From the NCBI GenBank assembly GCA_002479245.1, contig DLMG01000230.1, forward strand, positions 1 to 23,656: 23,656 bases of DNA, given 5' to 3'. The position numbers and the translations under genes are program-made. How positions within the stretch are numbered: the stretch's first letter is position 1; each line of letters opens with the position of its first letter. The notes beneath the pieces were generated by a model. It had not been told where the DNA came from. It worked only from the letters and a program-made list of their open reading frames with translations, and did no database searches. The DNA is from Verrucomicrobia subdivision 3 bacterium UBA7542. GTDB taxonomy: Bacteria > Verrucomicrobiota > Verrucomicrobiia > Limisphaerales > UBA11358. Below, in pieces: positions 7,657 through 14,830 of this stretch.

Positions 7657-7730
7657 GGTAGGGCGGGCAGTCCTCTGCCCGCCGCTCGTCCGTATGCCAA
7701 CAACGGCGCGCACGGAGTGTCGCGCCTACC
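7657..7730. repeat. Intergenic palindromic element (GGTAGGG type)
   Basis: A 9-bp hairpin GGCGGGCAG-TCCT-CTGCCCGCC (7662-7683) is followed by a second dyad, GGCGCGCAC (7705-7713) with GTGTCGCGCC (7717-7726). The outer ends GGTAGG (7657-7662) and CCTACC (7725-7730) are complementary. The first hairpin again has a TCCT core. It lies between the TatD-family gene and the lipoprotein gene and lacks a T-tract, so it is better read as a dispersed element than as a terminator. Confidence 0.8.
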
Positions 7731-7815
7731 CATGTGCCGATTCCCACTGGAAATTGGTATTGGATGGTGATAAGAAGAGAGCAAATCAAATTGACGCATC
7801 AACCAGCAGGCACAT

Positions 7816-8214
7816 ATGAAATCATTAAACATCAGCACCTCATTGGCTCTTGTGGCTTTGGCCATCATCTCGACCTCCTGCGCGACTCCGCCGCGGACGT
7901 TTCATAACTATGATAATACCGCACTGGTCATTGAATCCTGGGACAACCAGACCTGCCGGATGCTCCGACCGGACGCTTCTGTCAGCGAAGACAACAACCG
8001 GTTTTTGGCGAGGGCCGCGACATTGCCCAAAAGCCAAACCGCCGTGGTCATTCTTGAGAATTACACTGAATCACAAATTGGCGACCAGTTTCACGACCGC
8101 GGCACATACTGGCTCGTCAGCTTGCGGAATCTCGGATATCGGCACGTTGTCATCCTTCAAGGCCAGGACATCACCGAGCTTGAGGGGTTGAAAATCCTCG
8201 CCGATTACGATTGA
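7816..8214 (+). CDS. Small putative lipoprotein of unknown function
   Basis: 132 residues; I do not recognise a family. The N-terminus (MKSLNISTSLALVALAIISTSC) has a positive residue, a hydrophobic stretch and a Cys at position 22 in the context I-S-T-S-C. This is an imperfect lipobox because position -3 is Ser rather than Leu, so a lipoprotein is likely but not certain. The mature part has an alternating pattern with NTALVIESWDNQTCRML, TAVVILENYTESQIGDQF and GYRHVVILQGQDI, which suggests a small alpha/beta domain; the segment 'FHDRGTYWLVSLRNLGYRHVVIL' resembles a Rossmann-like strand-helix-strand but no motif is decisive. It is preceded by the palindromic element and followed by a long non-coding stretch, so it is probably a single-gene unit. 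Confidence 0.7.
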   Translation: MKSLNISTSLALVALAIISTSCATPPRTFHNYDNTALVIESWDNQTCRMLRPDASVSEDNNRFLARAATLPKSQTAVVILENYTESQIGDQFHDRGTYWLVSLRNLGYRHVVILQGQDITELEGLKILADYD

Positions 8215-8706
8215 TGAAATCGAGGCAGACAAAGCTGGCTGCAAGTTAGCCAACGCTCGCCCTCATCCCGGCCTTAACTCTTGTGATGGCGAATAGTATT
8301 TATGCTCATCAAGTTTGCGACCGCATTACCGTTGGCGTGAAAGATTCGGTTGGCGACTCATTCCCATCAGCAGCAGAATGGAATAATCAGAGGCGTGATT
8401 GTGTGTCGCCGGTCGCCGCGTCAATCGCTTGCTCACCTCATTCGGCTGCGCTCCAGATTGGCTCGCCGCCCAGCTTCCGGGGAGTTGCTTTTAGGATTTC
8501 ATATGCGCGAAGGAGTGTTCACGTCATATGCCCTATAGCACATTTACCAGGCTTCCTCATACATTTAATAATTAACGATAATGTATAAATAGCAGACATA
8601 TCTTGACAGCTTCTTATTTTTGTGCGCCGCTTCGTGCCTAGGGGAGAAGAAAGCAGCAAGCGTCCGTCTGAGCTTACTCCCTTTCGCAGGCATTCTCTCC
8701 CGTGCT
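8215..8706. other. Non-coding stretch upstream of the sigma factor gene
   Basis: About 490 bases without a convincing gene. A 101-codon open frame (8283-8588, plus) has no domain and a codon pattern unlike its neighbours. An AT-rich block at about 8556-8620, in a GC-rich surrounding, contains TATAAA (8583-8588) and TTGACA (8603-8608), but not in the right order and spacing for a housekeeping promoter. The promoter of the sigma factor-kinase unit probably lies in this block. Confidence 0.5.
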
Positions 8707-9276
8707 ATGGCTGACGTGACTGACATGTTGCAGGCAATCGAGCGCGGCGAAGCGCACACGAGCGCGGAACTGCTGCCGCTGGTTTATGACGAATTGCGCC
8801 GCCTGGCCGCGCACAAGCTCTCCCAGGAACGCCCCGGCCAAACCCTCCAGGCCACCTCGCTGGTCCACGAGGCCTGGCTGCGCCTGGTGGGCGCGGAAAG
8901 CCAGAAGTGGGAAGGGCAGAAGCACTTTTTCGCGGCCGCGGCGGAGGCGATGAGGCGGATCCTGGTCGAGAACGCACGCCGCAAGCAGCGGCTCAAGCAC
9001 GGCGGCGGGTGCCAACGGGTCGAGGGGGACGCGGTGGAATTGGCCTGCCCGTTGCCCGACGACGATTTGCTGGCTCTCGATGAAGCGCTGACCCAACTGG
9101 CGAAGGTGGACTCCGCCGCGGCAGAACTCGTCAACCTGCGCTTTTTCACCGGCCTGACGCAGGCGGAAGCCGCCGCGCAACTGGGCATTTCCCGCAGCAC
9201 CGCCGACCGGGCCTGGGTTTTCGCCCGCGCCTGGCTCTTCCGGCGCGTTCGCCTGCCGGACGAGCCGGACAAATAG
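8707..9276 (+). CDS. ECF-type RNA polymerase sigma factor (TIGR02999-like)
   Basis: 189-residue sigma-70 family protein of the ECF group common in Verrucomicrobia, Planctomycetes and Acidobacteria. Region 2 covers about residues 20-95 (ELLPLVYDELRRLAAHKL, then ATSLVHEAWLRLV and HFFAAAAEAMRRILVENARR). Region 4 covers about 125-180 with a helix-turn-helix (FFTGLTQAEAAAQLGISRST). The start ATG 8707 gives MADVTDMLQAIERG, the usual N-terminus of this family (typically about 185-190 residues); an in-frame GTG at 8620 would add 29 residues with no family support. No good Shine-Dalgarno is visible. The kinase starts 89 bases downstream on the same strand, and such pairs are recurrent. I infer that the kinase, or its partners, controls this sigma factor; no anti-sigma factor is visible. 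Confidence 0.92.
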   Translation: MADVTDMLQAIERGEAHTSAELLPLVYDELRRLAAHKLSQERPGQTLQATSLVHEAWLRLVGAESQKWEGQKHFFAAAAEAMRRILVENARRKQRLKHGGGCQRVEGDAVELACPLPDDDLLALDEALTQLAKVDSAAAELVNLRFFTGLTQAEAAAQLGISRSTADRAWVFARAWLFRRVRLPDEPDK

Positions 9277-9365
9277 AATCACCAAGCGTCTGCCGATTTC
9301 TTGAAGCAAACCGGCCGGCCACGTCGCATGTATCGGTGAAACGATTGCTGATCGGAATCAACTCT

Positions 9366-12300
9366 ATGAGCACAGACTGGGAACGAATCAAACAGGTTCT
9401 GGCCGAGGCGGCGGCCCGCAACTCACCAGCCGAACGAGCAGCTTATCTGGACGGCGCCTGTCGCGGCGACGAACGGTTGCGCGCGGAAGTCGAGAAACTC
9501 CTGCTGGCCCACGATCAAGCCGGCGCGTTTCTTGAAGACCCGGTTGCTCCACCACAGCATTCCACGATCGTCCTTCCCGCACCACTCACCGAGAAGCCCG
9601 GCGACCGCATCGGGCGCTACAAGTTGTTGCAGCAAATCGGCGAAGGTGGCTGCGGGGTGGTCTATATGGCCGAACAGGAGCAACCCATCCGGCGGCGAGT
9701 TGCTCTCAAGGTGATCAAGCTGGGGATGGACACCAAGGCGGTCATCGCCCGGTTCGAAGCCGAGCGCCAAGCCCTGGCGCTGATGGACCATCCGAATATC
9801 GCCAAGGTGCTCGATGCCGGCGCGACCGACACCGGCCGGCCCTACTTCGTCATGGAACTGGTGCGGGGGATCAAGATCACGGACTACTGCGACCAGAACA
9901 ACCTTTCGACCGAGCAACGGTTGGACCTGTTTATCCAGATCTGCCATGCCATCCAGCACGCGCACCAGAAGGGCGTGATTCACCGCGACATCAAGCCCTC
10001 GAACATCCTGGTGACCGTGCATGATGGGAAACCACTGCCGAAGATCATTGATTTTGGCATCGCCAAGGCCACCTCGGGCCAACTGTTAACGGACAAGACG
10101 CTGTTCACAGCGTTCGAGCAGTTTATCGGCACGCCGGCTTATATGAGTCCGGAGCAGGCGGAAATGAGCACGCTGGACATCGACACGCGCAGCGACATCT
10201 ACGCGTTGGGGGTGTTGCTCTACGAACTGTTGACCGGTCAGACGCCGTTTGACGCGCAGGAACTGGTGGCGGCGGGCCTGAACGAGATGCGGCGGATCAT
10301 CCGGGAACAGGAGCCGCTTCGGCCTTCGACGCGGATTAGCACGTTGGAAGCAGCCGACCAAACCGCAGTAGCCAGGCGACGTCATTCCGAGCCGCCGCAA
10401 CTGATTCATATGGTGCGCGGGGATTTGGACTGGATCGTGATGAAGTGTCTCGACAAGGACCGCACCCGCCGTTACGAGACGGCCAACGGGCTGGCCGACG
10501 ATGTGGTGCGACATATGCAGGACGAGCCGGTGGTGGCCCGGCCGCCAAGCCGGATTTATCGGTTTCGGAAGCTGGTGCGACGAAACAAGCTGGTTTTCAC
10601 CGCCAGCGCCGCTGTTGCTTTTGCGCTCCTGCTGGGCGTGGCGGTGAGCGTCTGGCAGGCCGTCCGTGCCACCCAGTCGGAGACCCTGGCCAAACAGCGC
10701 CTCGCGGAGTCCGAGGCCATCTCCAAATTCATGACCGAAGCGTTCCAGAGCCCGGACCCAGCGCGCGACGGTCGCACCATCACCGTCGCCGAAACTCTCG
10801 GCACCGCAGCCAGGAAGCTGGACGCGGAATTGACCAACCAGCCCGCCCGCCGTGCCAGCCTCCAGGCCACGCTGGCTAAAACTTACTGGGCGCTGGGTCT
10901 CCGCCGCGAGGCCGTCGCGCTGGAGGAGAAGGTTCGAGATTACCACTTGGCCGTCTCGGGCCCGGAGCATCCTGACACGCTCGCGGCGATCAGCGACCTG
11001 GCGGTTTACTATGCTGCGGTCGGCCGCGAGGTCGAGTCCCTCAAGATGTCGGAGAAGGTGCTGGCGCTCAGCCGCAAGGTGAACGGCCCGGAACACCCCG
11101 ACACGCTCAAGGAGATGAGCAATCTGGCGTGGTTGTACGAAAACGCCGGTCGCTCCGACGAGTCCCTCAAGCTGCGGGAGGAGGTCTTGGCGCTTCGTCG
11201 CAAGGTGAGCGGCCCCGAAGACCCCGAAACAATCTCGGCGATGAACGAACTTGGACTTTCCTTTGGCGACGTCGGTCGCCAGGACGAGGCGCTCAAGCTG
11301 CGGGAACAGCTAGTGCCACTCAGCCGAAAGGTGAACGGTCCGGAACACCCCGCCACGCTCTGGGCGATGCATTGGCTCGCCTATTCCTACGGAGAGGCCG
11401 GGCGCTGGGATGAGGCCATCAAATTGCAGGAGGAGGTGCTGGCGCTCCGCCGCAAGGTGAGCGGCCCGGAACACTCCGACACGCTCTGGGCGATGCACAC
11501 CCTGGCGTATTCCTACGACTATAGTGGCCGCCGCAACGAGGCTCTTAAGATGCGGGAGGAGATGCTGGCGCTTCGCCGCAAGGTAAGCGCGGACTCACCC
11601 CCCGTGCTCGCGTCGGCGATGTATCAACTGGCGGGCTCCTACGACGAGGCCGGCCGCCGCGACGAGGCGATGAAGCTGCGGGAGGAGGTGTTGACGATTT
11701 ACCTCAAAGCGAGGGGCAAGGAGAACGCCGACACGCTCTGGGTGATGCACGACCTCGCCTATTACTACGACGCGGCCGGCCGCTGCGACGAGGCTCTCAA
11801 GCTGCGCGAGGAAGCGCTGCCGCTCCTGCGCAAGGTGAGCGGCCCGGAACACCCCAACACGCTCCTGGCGATGTACGACCTGGCAACTTCTTATGACGAG
11901 GCTGGCAGGCAGGCCGAGGCCCTCAAGCTCAGGGAAGAGTTGCTGCCACTTCGCCGCAAGGTGAACGGCCCTGAACACCCGGACACGCTCAATCTTCTCA
12001 ATGGCCTGGCCAGGACGTTGGCTGCAAGCGATGCGCCGGAGATTCGCAATGGGACCAACGCGGTCCGTTTGGCGGAAGAAGCTGTTGCGGCGACCAGCCG
12101 GACAAACGCCAGTTTTCTCGATACTTTGGCAGCCGCTTATGCCGAGACGCATCAGTTTGGCAAGGCGGTCAACACGCAGAACGAAGCGATCGCCCTGCTG
12201 CGAGACGAGTATCAGAAGACGGATTACGCTTCCCGGCTGAAGCTATACCAATCGAACATTCCTTACCGGGATCATGACCAATCGAACACTCATTATCGGG

Positions 12301-12674
12301 ATCATAATGCGCTGGCGGCCAACACACTCACGCTGATTAGCCAGGGAAAGTTTGCGCAAGCCGAACCTCTGGCACGCGAGTGTCTGGCGCTGCGCGAAAA
12401 AATGATTCCAGACGATTGGCGGACTTTCAATGCCCGATCTCTACTGGGCGGTTGTCTGCTTGGGCAAATGAAATATGCCGAAGCTGAACCGTTACTGCTC
12501 TCCGGTTACGAAGGTCTGAAACAACGCGAAGACAAGATTCGACCCGCAGCCAGGGAGCTTCGTCTGCAAGAAGCCCTTCAGCGCCTGGTGCAACTCTACG
12601 AAGCAACGGGCCGGGCCGAGCAGGCCGCGGAGTGGAGAAAGAAACTGGCCGAACGGGAGGCTGACAAGAAATAA
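9366..12674 (+). CDS. Transmembrane Ser/Thr protein kinase with kinesin-light-chain-like TPR array
   Basis: 1102 residues. After an N-terminal helical segment (1-75) comes a complete PknB-type kinase domain (about 84-400): glycine loop IGEGGCGVVY (91-100), VALK with Lys115, HRDIKPSN (206-213, Asp208), DFG (229-231), GTPAYMSPEQ and RSDIYALGVLLYELLTG. One membrane helix follows (about 409-431, LVFTASAAVAFALLLGVAVSVW). The rest, outside the membrane if the kinase is cytoplasmic, is an array of 42-residue TPRs starting GPEHPDTL, eight regular copies plus flanking ones (about 500-930), then a helical tail. The start ATG 9366 gives MSTDWERIKQVLAEA, as in homologues; a GTG at 9336 is less likely. 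It probably senses an extracytoplasmic protein or peptide and phosphorylates cytoplasmic targets, possibly the adjacent sigma factor (inference). All catalytic residues are present. Confidence 0.94.
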   Translation: MSTDWERIKQVLAEAAARNSPAERAAYLDGACRGDERLRAEVEKLLLAHDQAGAFLEDPVAPPQHSTIVLPAPLTEKPGDRIGRYKLLQQIGEGGCGVVYMAEQEQPIRRRVALKVIKLGMDTKAVIARFEAERQALALMDHPNIAKVLDAGATDTGRPYFVMELVRGIKITDYCDQNNLSTEQRLDLFIQICHAIQHAHQKGVIHRDIKPSNILVTVHDGKPLPKIIDFGIAKATSGQLLTDKTLFTAFEQFIGTPAYMSPEQAEMSTLDIDTRSDIYALGVLLYELLTGQTPFDAQELVAAGLNEMRRIIREQEPLRPSTRISTLEAADQTAVARRRHSEPPQLIHMVRGDLDWIVMKCLDKDRTRRYETANGLADDVVRHMQDEPVVARPPSRIYRFRKLVRRNKLVFTASAAVAFALLLGVAVSVWQAVRATQSETLAKQRLAESEAISKFMTEAFQSPDPARDGRTITVAETLGTAARKLDAELTNQPARRASLQATLAKTYWALGLRREAVALEEKVRDYHLAVSGPEHPDTLAAISDLAVYYAAVGREVESLKMSEKVLALSRKVNGPEHPDTLKEMSNLAWLYENAGRSDESLKLREEVLALRRKVSGPEDPETISAMNELGLSFGDVGRQDEALKLREQLVPLSRKVNGPEHPATLWAMHWLAYSYGEAGRWDEAIKLQEEVLALRRKVSGPEHSDTLWAMHTLAYSYDYSGRRNEALKMREEMLALRRKVSADSPPVLASAMYQLAGSYDEAGRRDEAMKLREEVLTIYLKARGKENADTLWVMHDLAYYYDAAGRCDEALKLREEALPLLRKVSGPEHPNTLLAMYDLATSYDEAGRQAEALKLREELLPLRRKVNGPEHPDTLNLLNGLARTLAASDAPEIRNGTNAVRLAEEAVAATSRTNASFLDTLAAAYAETHQFGKAVNTQNEAIALLRDEYQKTDYASRLKLYQSNIPYRDHDQSNTHYRDHNALAANTLTLISQGKFAQAEPLARECLALREKMIPDDWRTFNARSLLGGCLLGQMKYAEAEPLLLSGYEGLKQREDKIRPAARELRLQEALQRLVQLYEATGRAEQAAEWRKKLAEREADKK
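10959..11966 (+). repeat. Eight 126-bp tandem repeats encoding TPRs
   Basis: The 126-base (42-codon) period is exact: GGC CCG GAG starts at 10959, 11085 and then every 126 bases to 11967, where a ninth, diverging unit begins. Each unit encodes GPEHPDTLxxMxxLAxxYxxAGRxDEALKLREEVLxLRRKV. Unit 6 (from 11589) has lost GPEHP and unit 7 has GKENAD. Near-identical DNA words between units show recent duplication or gene conversion. Confidence 0.92.
12248..12307 (+). repeat. 30-bp in-frame tandem duplication in the kinase gene
   Basis: Bases 12248-12277 and 12278-12307 are two copies of a 30-base unit (CCAATCGAACATTCCTTACC... and CCAATCGAACACTCATTATC...) that differ at only five or so positions. They encode QSNIPYRDHD and QSNTHYRDHN beyond the TPR array. 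Confidence 0.85.
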
Positions 12675-12753
12675 GCTGGAGCGTTTTCCCCATAGCCAAA
12701 ACCGCGAAGCTCCAGGTCCCTAGCAACAAAACAAAGCCAAGCCCCTGAAAACC

Positions 12754-13002
12754 ATGAGTCAATTCAAATTCACCTGTCCGCACTGCGAACAACACCTGCA
12801 ATGCGACGAACAGGCATCGGGCCGCGAGATTCAATGCCCCAACTGCCAGCACCTTATCCATATTCCGCCGATTCCCGGCCGAACCGCCGAGTACAACCCC
12901 AAATCCGGGAAGACTGGGGCTACCTTTGTCCCGTCCGGCAACGTGTTGCCGCCAAAAGGGATATCGCTCGCTCGCAAGCCGGACCGGTCGGGACCGCCGT
13001 GA
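12754..13002 (+). CDS. Small zinc-ribbon protein
   Basis: 82 residues with an N-terminal zinc ribbon: FTCPHC (Cys8, Cys11) and IQCPNC (Cys28, Cys31) spaced by 16 residues. The rest (LIHIPPIPGRTAEYNPKSG...) is proline-rich and probably unstructured, without a membrane helix. In these genomes such short ribbons are often found alone or as the N-terminus of larger membrane proteins, so this one may be a stand-alone remnant. It lies 79 bases after the kinase, which may make it the third gene of the signalling unit. The ATG at 12754 is followed immediately by the ribbon, so the start is credible, though there is no strong Shine-Dalgarno. A role in binding nucleic acid or protein is possible but not shown. 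Confidence 0.75.
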   Translation: MSQFKFTCPHCEQHLQCDEQASGREIQCPNCQHLIHIPPIPGRTAEYNPKSGKTGATFVPSGNVLPPKGISLARKPDRSGPP

Positions 13003-13006
13003 AAGG

Positions 13007-13060
13007 AGGCAACCCAATGCGGCGCGACTGAAGAATTTTCGATTTTTCCTGAAGCAATCC
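13007..13060 (+). repeat. Left copy of a direct repeat flanking the surface-protein block
   Basis: The segment containing CTGAAGAATTTTCGATTTTT and ending GAAGCAATCC matches 22653-22710 (CTGAAGAATTCTCGGTTTTA ... CAATCC) at roughly three quarters of positions by eye with a few small gaps. It starts just after the zinc-ribbon stop and lies upstream of A1. I read it as a dispersed element or the scar of an insertion. Confidence 0.6.
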
Positions 13061-13124
13061 GGGAAGAAATGGCGCTTAGGTAATTAGGACAGAGAAATTC
13101 GTTCAAACCACAATATCAAAACTT

Positions 13125-14810
13125 ATGAAAACGAACATTGCTTTTTCAAGTCGGGCCGGACGCTGGTTCGGCCCAGGAAACATGATGAATTCCAAGAGTC
13201 TTTTCCGGCGGCTGGCTGGGACTTTGCCGGGCGTCCTGCTGTGGCTGGCTGTCCTGCCTTACGGTGCACTCGTGCTGCCGGTTTTTGATGCTCAAGCCGG
13301 AGTGGTCTTCACCACTTTGTATTCATTTGGTTCGGTTCAGGATACCAATGGTGTTGCGCTTGATGGTGCAAATCCTCAGGCCGGGCTGTTGCAGGGCAGC
13401 GACGGCAATTTCTATGGCACGACTTTCTGGGGTGGCACCAACATCGGATTGACACCTTATGGTTGGAATTCTTGGGGCACGGTGTTCAAAATGAGCACTA
13501 ATGGAACGCTGACCACTTTGTATTCCTTCACCGGCGATAATGATGGCGCAAATCCCTCTGCCGGGCTGGTGCAGGGCAGCGACGGAAATTTATACGGCAC
13601 AACTTACTATGGCGGCACGAACGGTTATGGCACCGTGTTCAAAATCAGCACCAATGGAGTGTTCACCAGTTTGTATTCCTTCGGTTCGGTTCTGGATAGC
13701 AATGGCCTTTTACTTGATGGCTCGGGACCAAATGGGCTGGTGCAAGGCAGCGACGGCTTATTCTATGGCACGACCCAATGGGGCGGCGCTTTCACTGACC
13801 AATATAATAGCATCGGCTATGGCACCGTGTTCAGAATCACCACCAATGGGGCGCTGGCCACCTTGTATTCATTCGGTTCAGTTCAGGATACGAATGGTAA
13901 TCCACTTGATGGCGTGGCTCCCTTTGCCAGCCTGGTGCAGGGTAGCGACGGGTATTTATATGGCACGACTTCTGGTGGCGGCACAGATGACTATGGCACC
14001 GTGTTCAGAATCAGCACCAATGGGGTGCTGACCTGTTTATATTCCTTCACCGGCGGCAATGATGGCGGGGGGCCTGCCGCCTGTCTGGTGCAAGGCAGCG
14101 ACGGCGATTTCTATGGCACTACCGCAGGCATTCTCAGTAGGGGAAATATTGGAAGCAAGCCGGGCAGTCCTGGCAGCGTGTTCAAAATCACCGCCAATGG
14201 AGCGCTGACCGCTTTGCACACATTCGGCACATTCTTCGGCGAGAATGATGGCTTAAATCCCCAAGCCGGGCTGGTGCAAGGCAGCGACGGCACTTTTTAT
14301 GGCACGACTGAATCCACCACCGTGGAATCCGGAATGGATTATATTGCATTCGTCGGCCCTGGCACCGTGTTCAGAATCAGCACTAATGGCGGGCTAACGA
14401 CCGTTCATGCTTTCGGCTCGATTACTAATACGAGTGGCGAGCTGCTAGATGGTGTAAGTCCCGCTGCCGCTCTGGTGCAGGGCAGGGACGGCAATTTCTA
14501 TGGCACAACTTCCAGCGGCGGCGCATTCACGAATCAATTCGCGAATCAATTCGGCCAAGGCTACGGCACCGTTTTCCGGCTGACCATCGTGCCATCACCG
14601 CAACTGACCATCATTCCTTACGGAGAAAATGTCATTTTGACGTGGCCGACCAATGCCTTCGTTTTCACTTTGCAATCCAGCACTGGTCTTGGTTCTGCGG
14701 CAAACTGGAACACCAATTCTCCATCTCCTGTCGTCATCGGTGGGCAGAACGTGATTATTAATCCGCTCACCGGCACCCAAATGTTTTTCCGATTGCTGTT
14801 GGCTCAATAA
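13125..14810 (+). CDS. Exported gloeo/verruco-repeat protein, copy A1
   Basis: 561-residue exported protein built of repeats recognised as TIGR03803. An extended N-region (1-28) is followed by a hydrophobic signal (about 32-55) with likely cleavage near DAQA-GVV (55-61). Seven repeat units follow, each with a beta-rich core of [31 protein letters not shown] and [10 protein letters not shown]. Such repeats are thought to fold as propeller-like or beta-solenoid units; no enzymatic residue is apparent. The last 70 residues ([21 protein letters not shown]..., ending MFFRLLLAQ) form a separate small beta domain common at the C-terminus of verrucomicrobial exported proteins. ATG 13125 is preferred because A2 also begins MKT; the internal ATGs at 13182 and 13185 would give a shorter, also plausible signal. 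B1 follows after 20 bases. Function unknown. Confidence 0.85.
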   Translation: MKTNIAFSSRAGRWFGPGNMMNSKSLFRRLAGTLPGVLLWLAVLPYGALVLPVFDAQAGVVFTTLYSFGSVQDTNGVALDGANPQAGLLQGSDGNFYGTTFWGGTNIGLTPYGWNSWGTVFKMSTNGTLTTLYSFTGDNDGANPSAGLVQGSDGNLYGTTYYGGTNGYGTVFKISTNGVFTSLYSFGSVLDSNGLLLDGSGPNGLVQGSDGLFYGTTQWGGAFTDQYNSIGYGTVFRITTNGALATLYSFGSVQDTNGNPLDGVAPFASLVQGSDGYLYGTTSGGGTDDYGTVFRISTNGVLTCLYSFTGGNDGGGPAACLVQGSDGDFYGTTAGILSRGNIGSKPGSPGSVFKITANGALTALHTFGTFFGENDGLNPQAGLVQGSDGTFYGTTESTTVESGMDYIAFVGPGTVFRISTNGGLTTVHAFGSITNTSGELLDGVSPAAALVQGRDGNFYGTTSSGGAFTNQFANQFGQGYGTVFRLTIVPSPQLTIIPYGENVILTWPTNAFVFTLQSSTGLGSAANWNTNSPSPVVIGGQNVIINPLTGTQMFFRLLLAQ

Positions 14811-14830
14811 CCGACGAAATAAAAACGTCT

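Noticed and set aside
8283..8588. 101-codon plus-strand open frame before the sigma factor gene
   Set aside because: No domain, no ribosome site, composition unlike neighbouring genes; kept as part of the non-coding stretch.
10086..11096. Minus-strand open frame of 336 codons opposite the kinase
   Set aside because: Mirror of the kinase domain and of TPR repeats; periodic composition follows from the sense-strand repeats.
12676..12715. CTGGAGC ... GCTCCAG inverted repeat after the kinase gene as a terminator
   Set aside because: Only a 7-bp stem with a 26-base loop and no T-tract.
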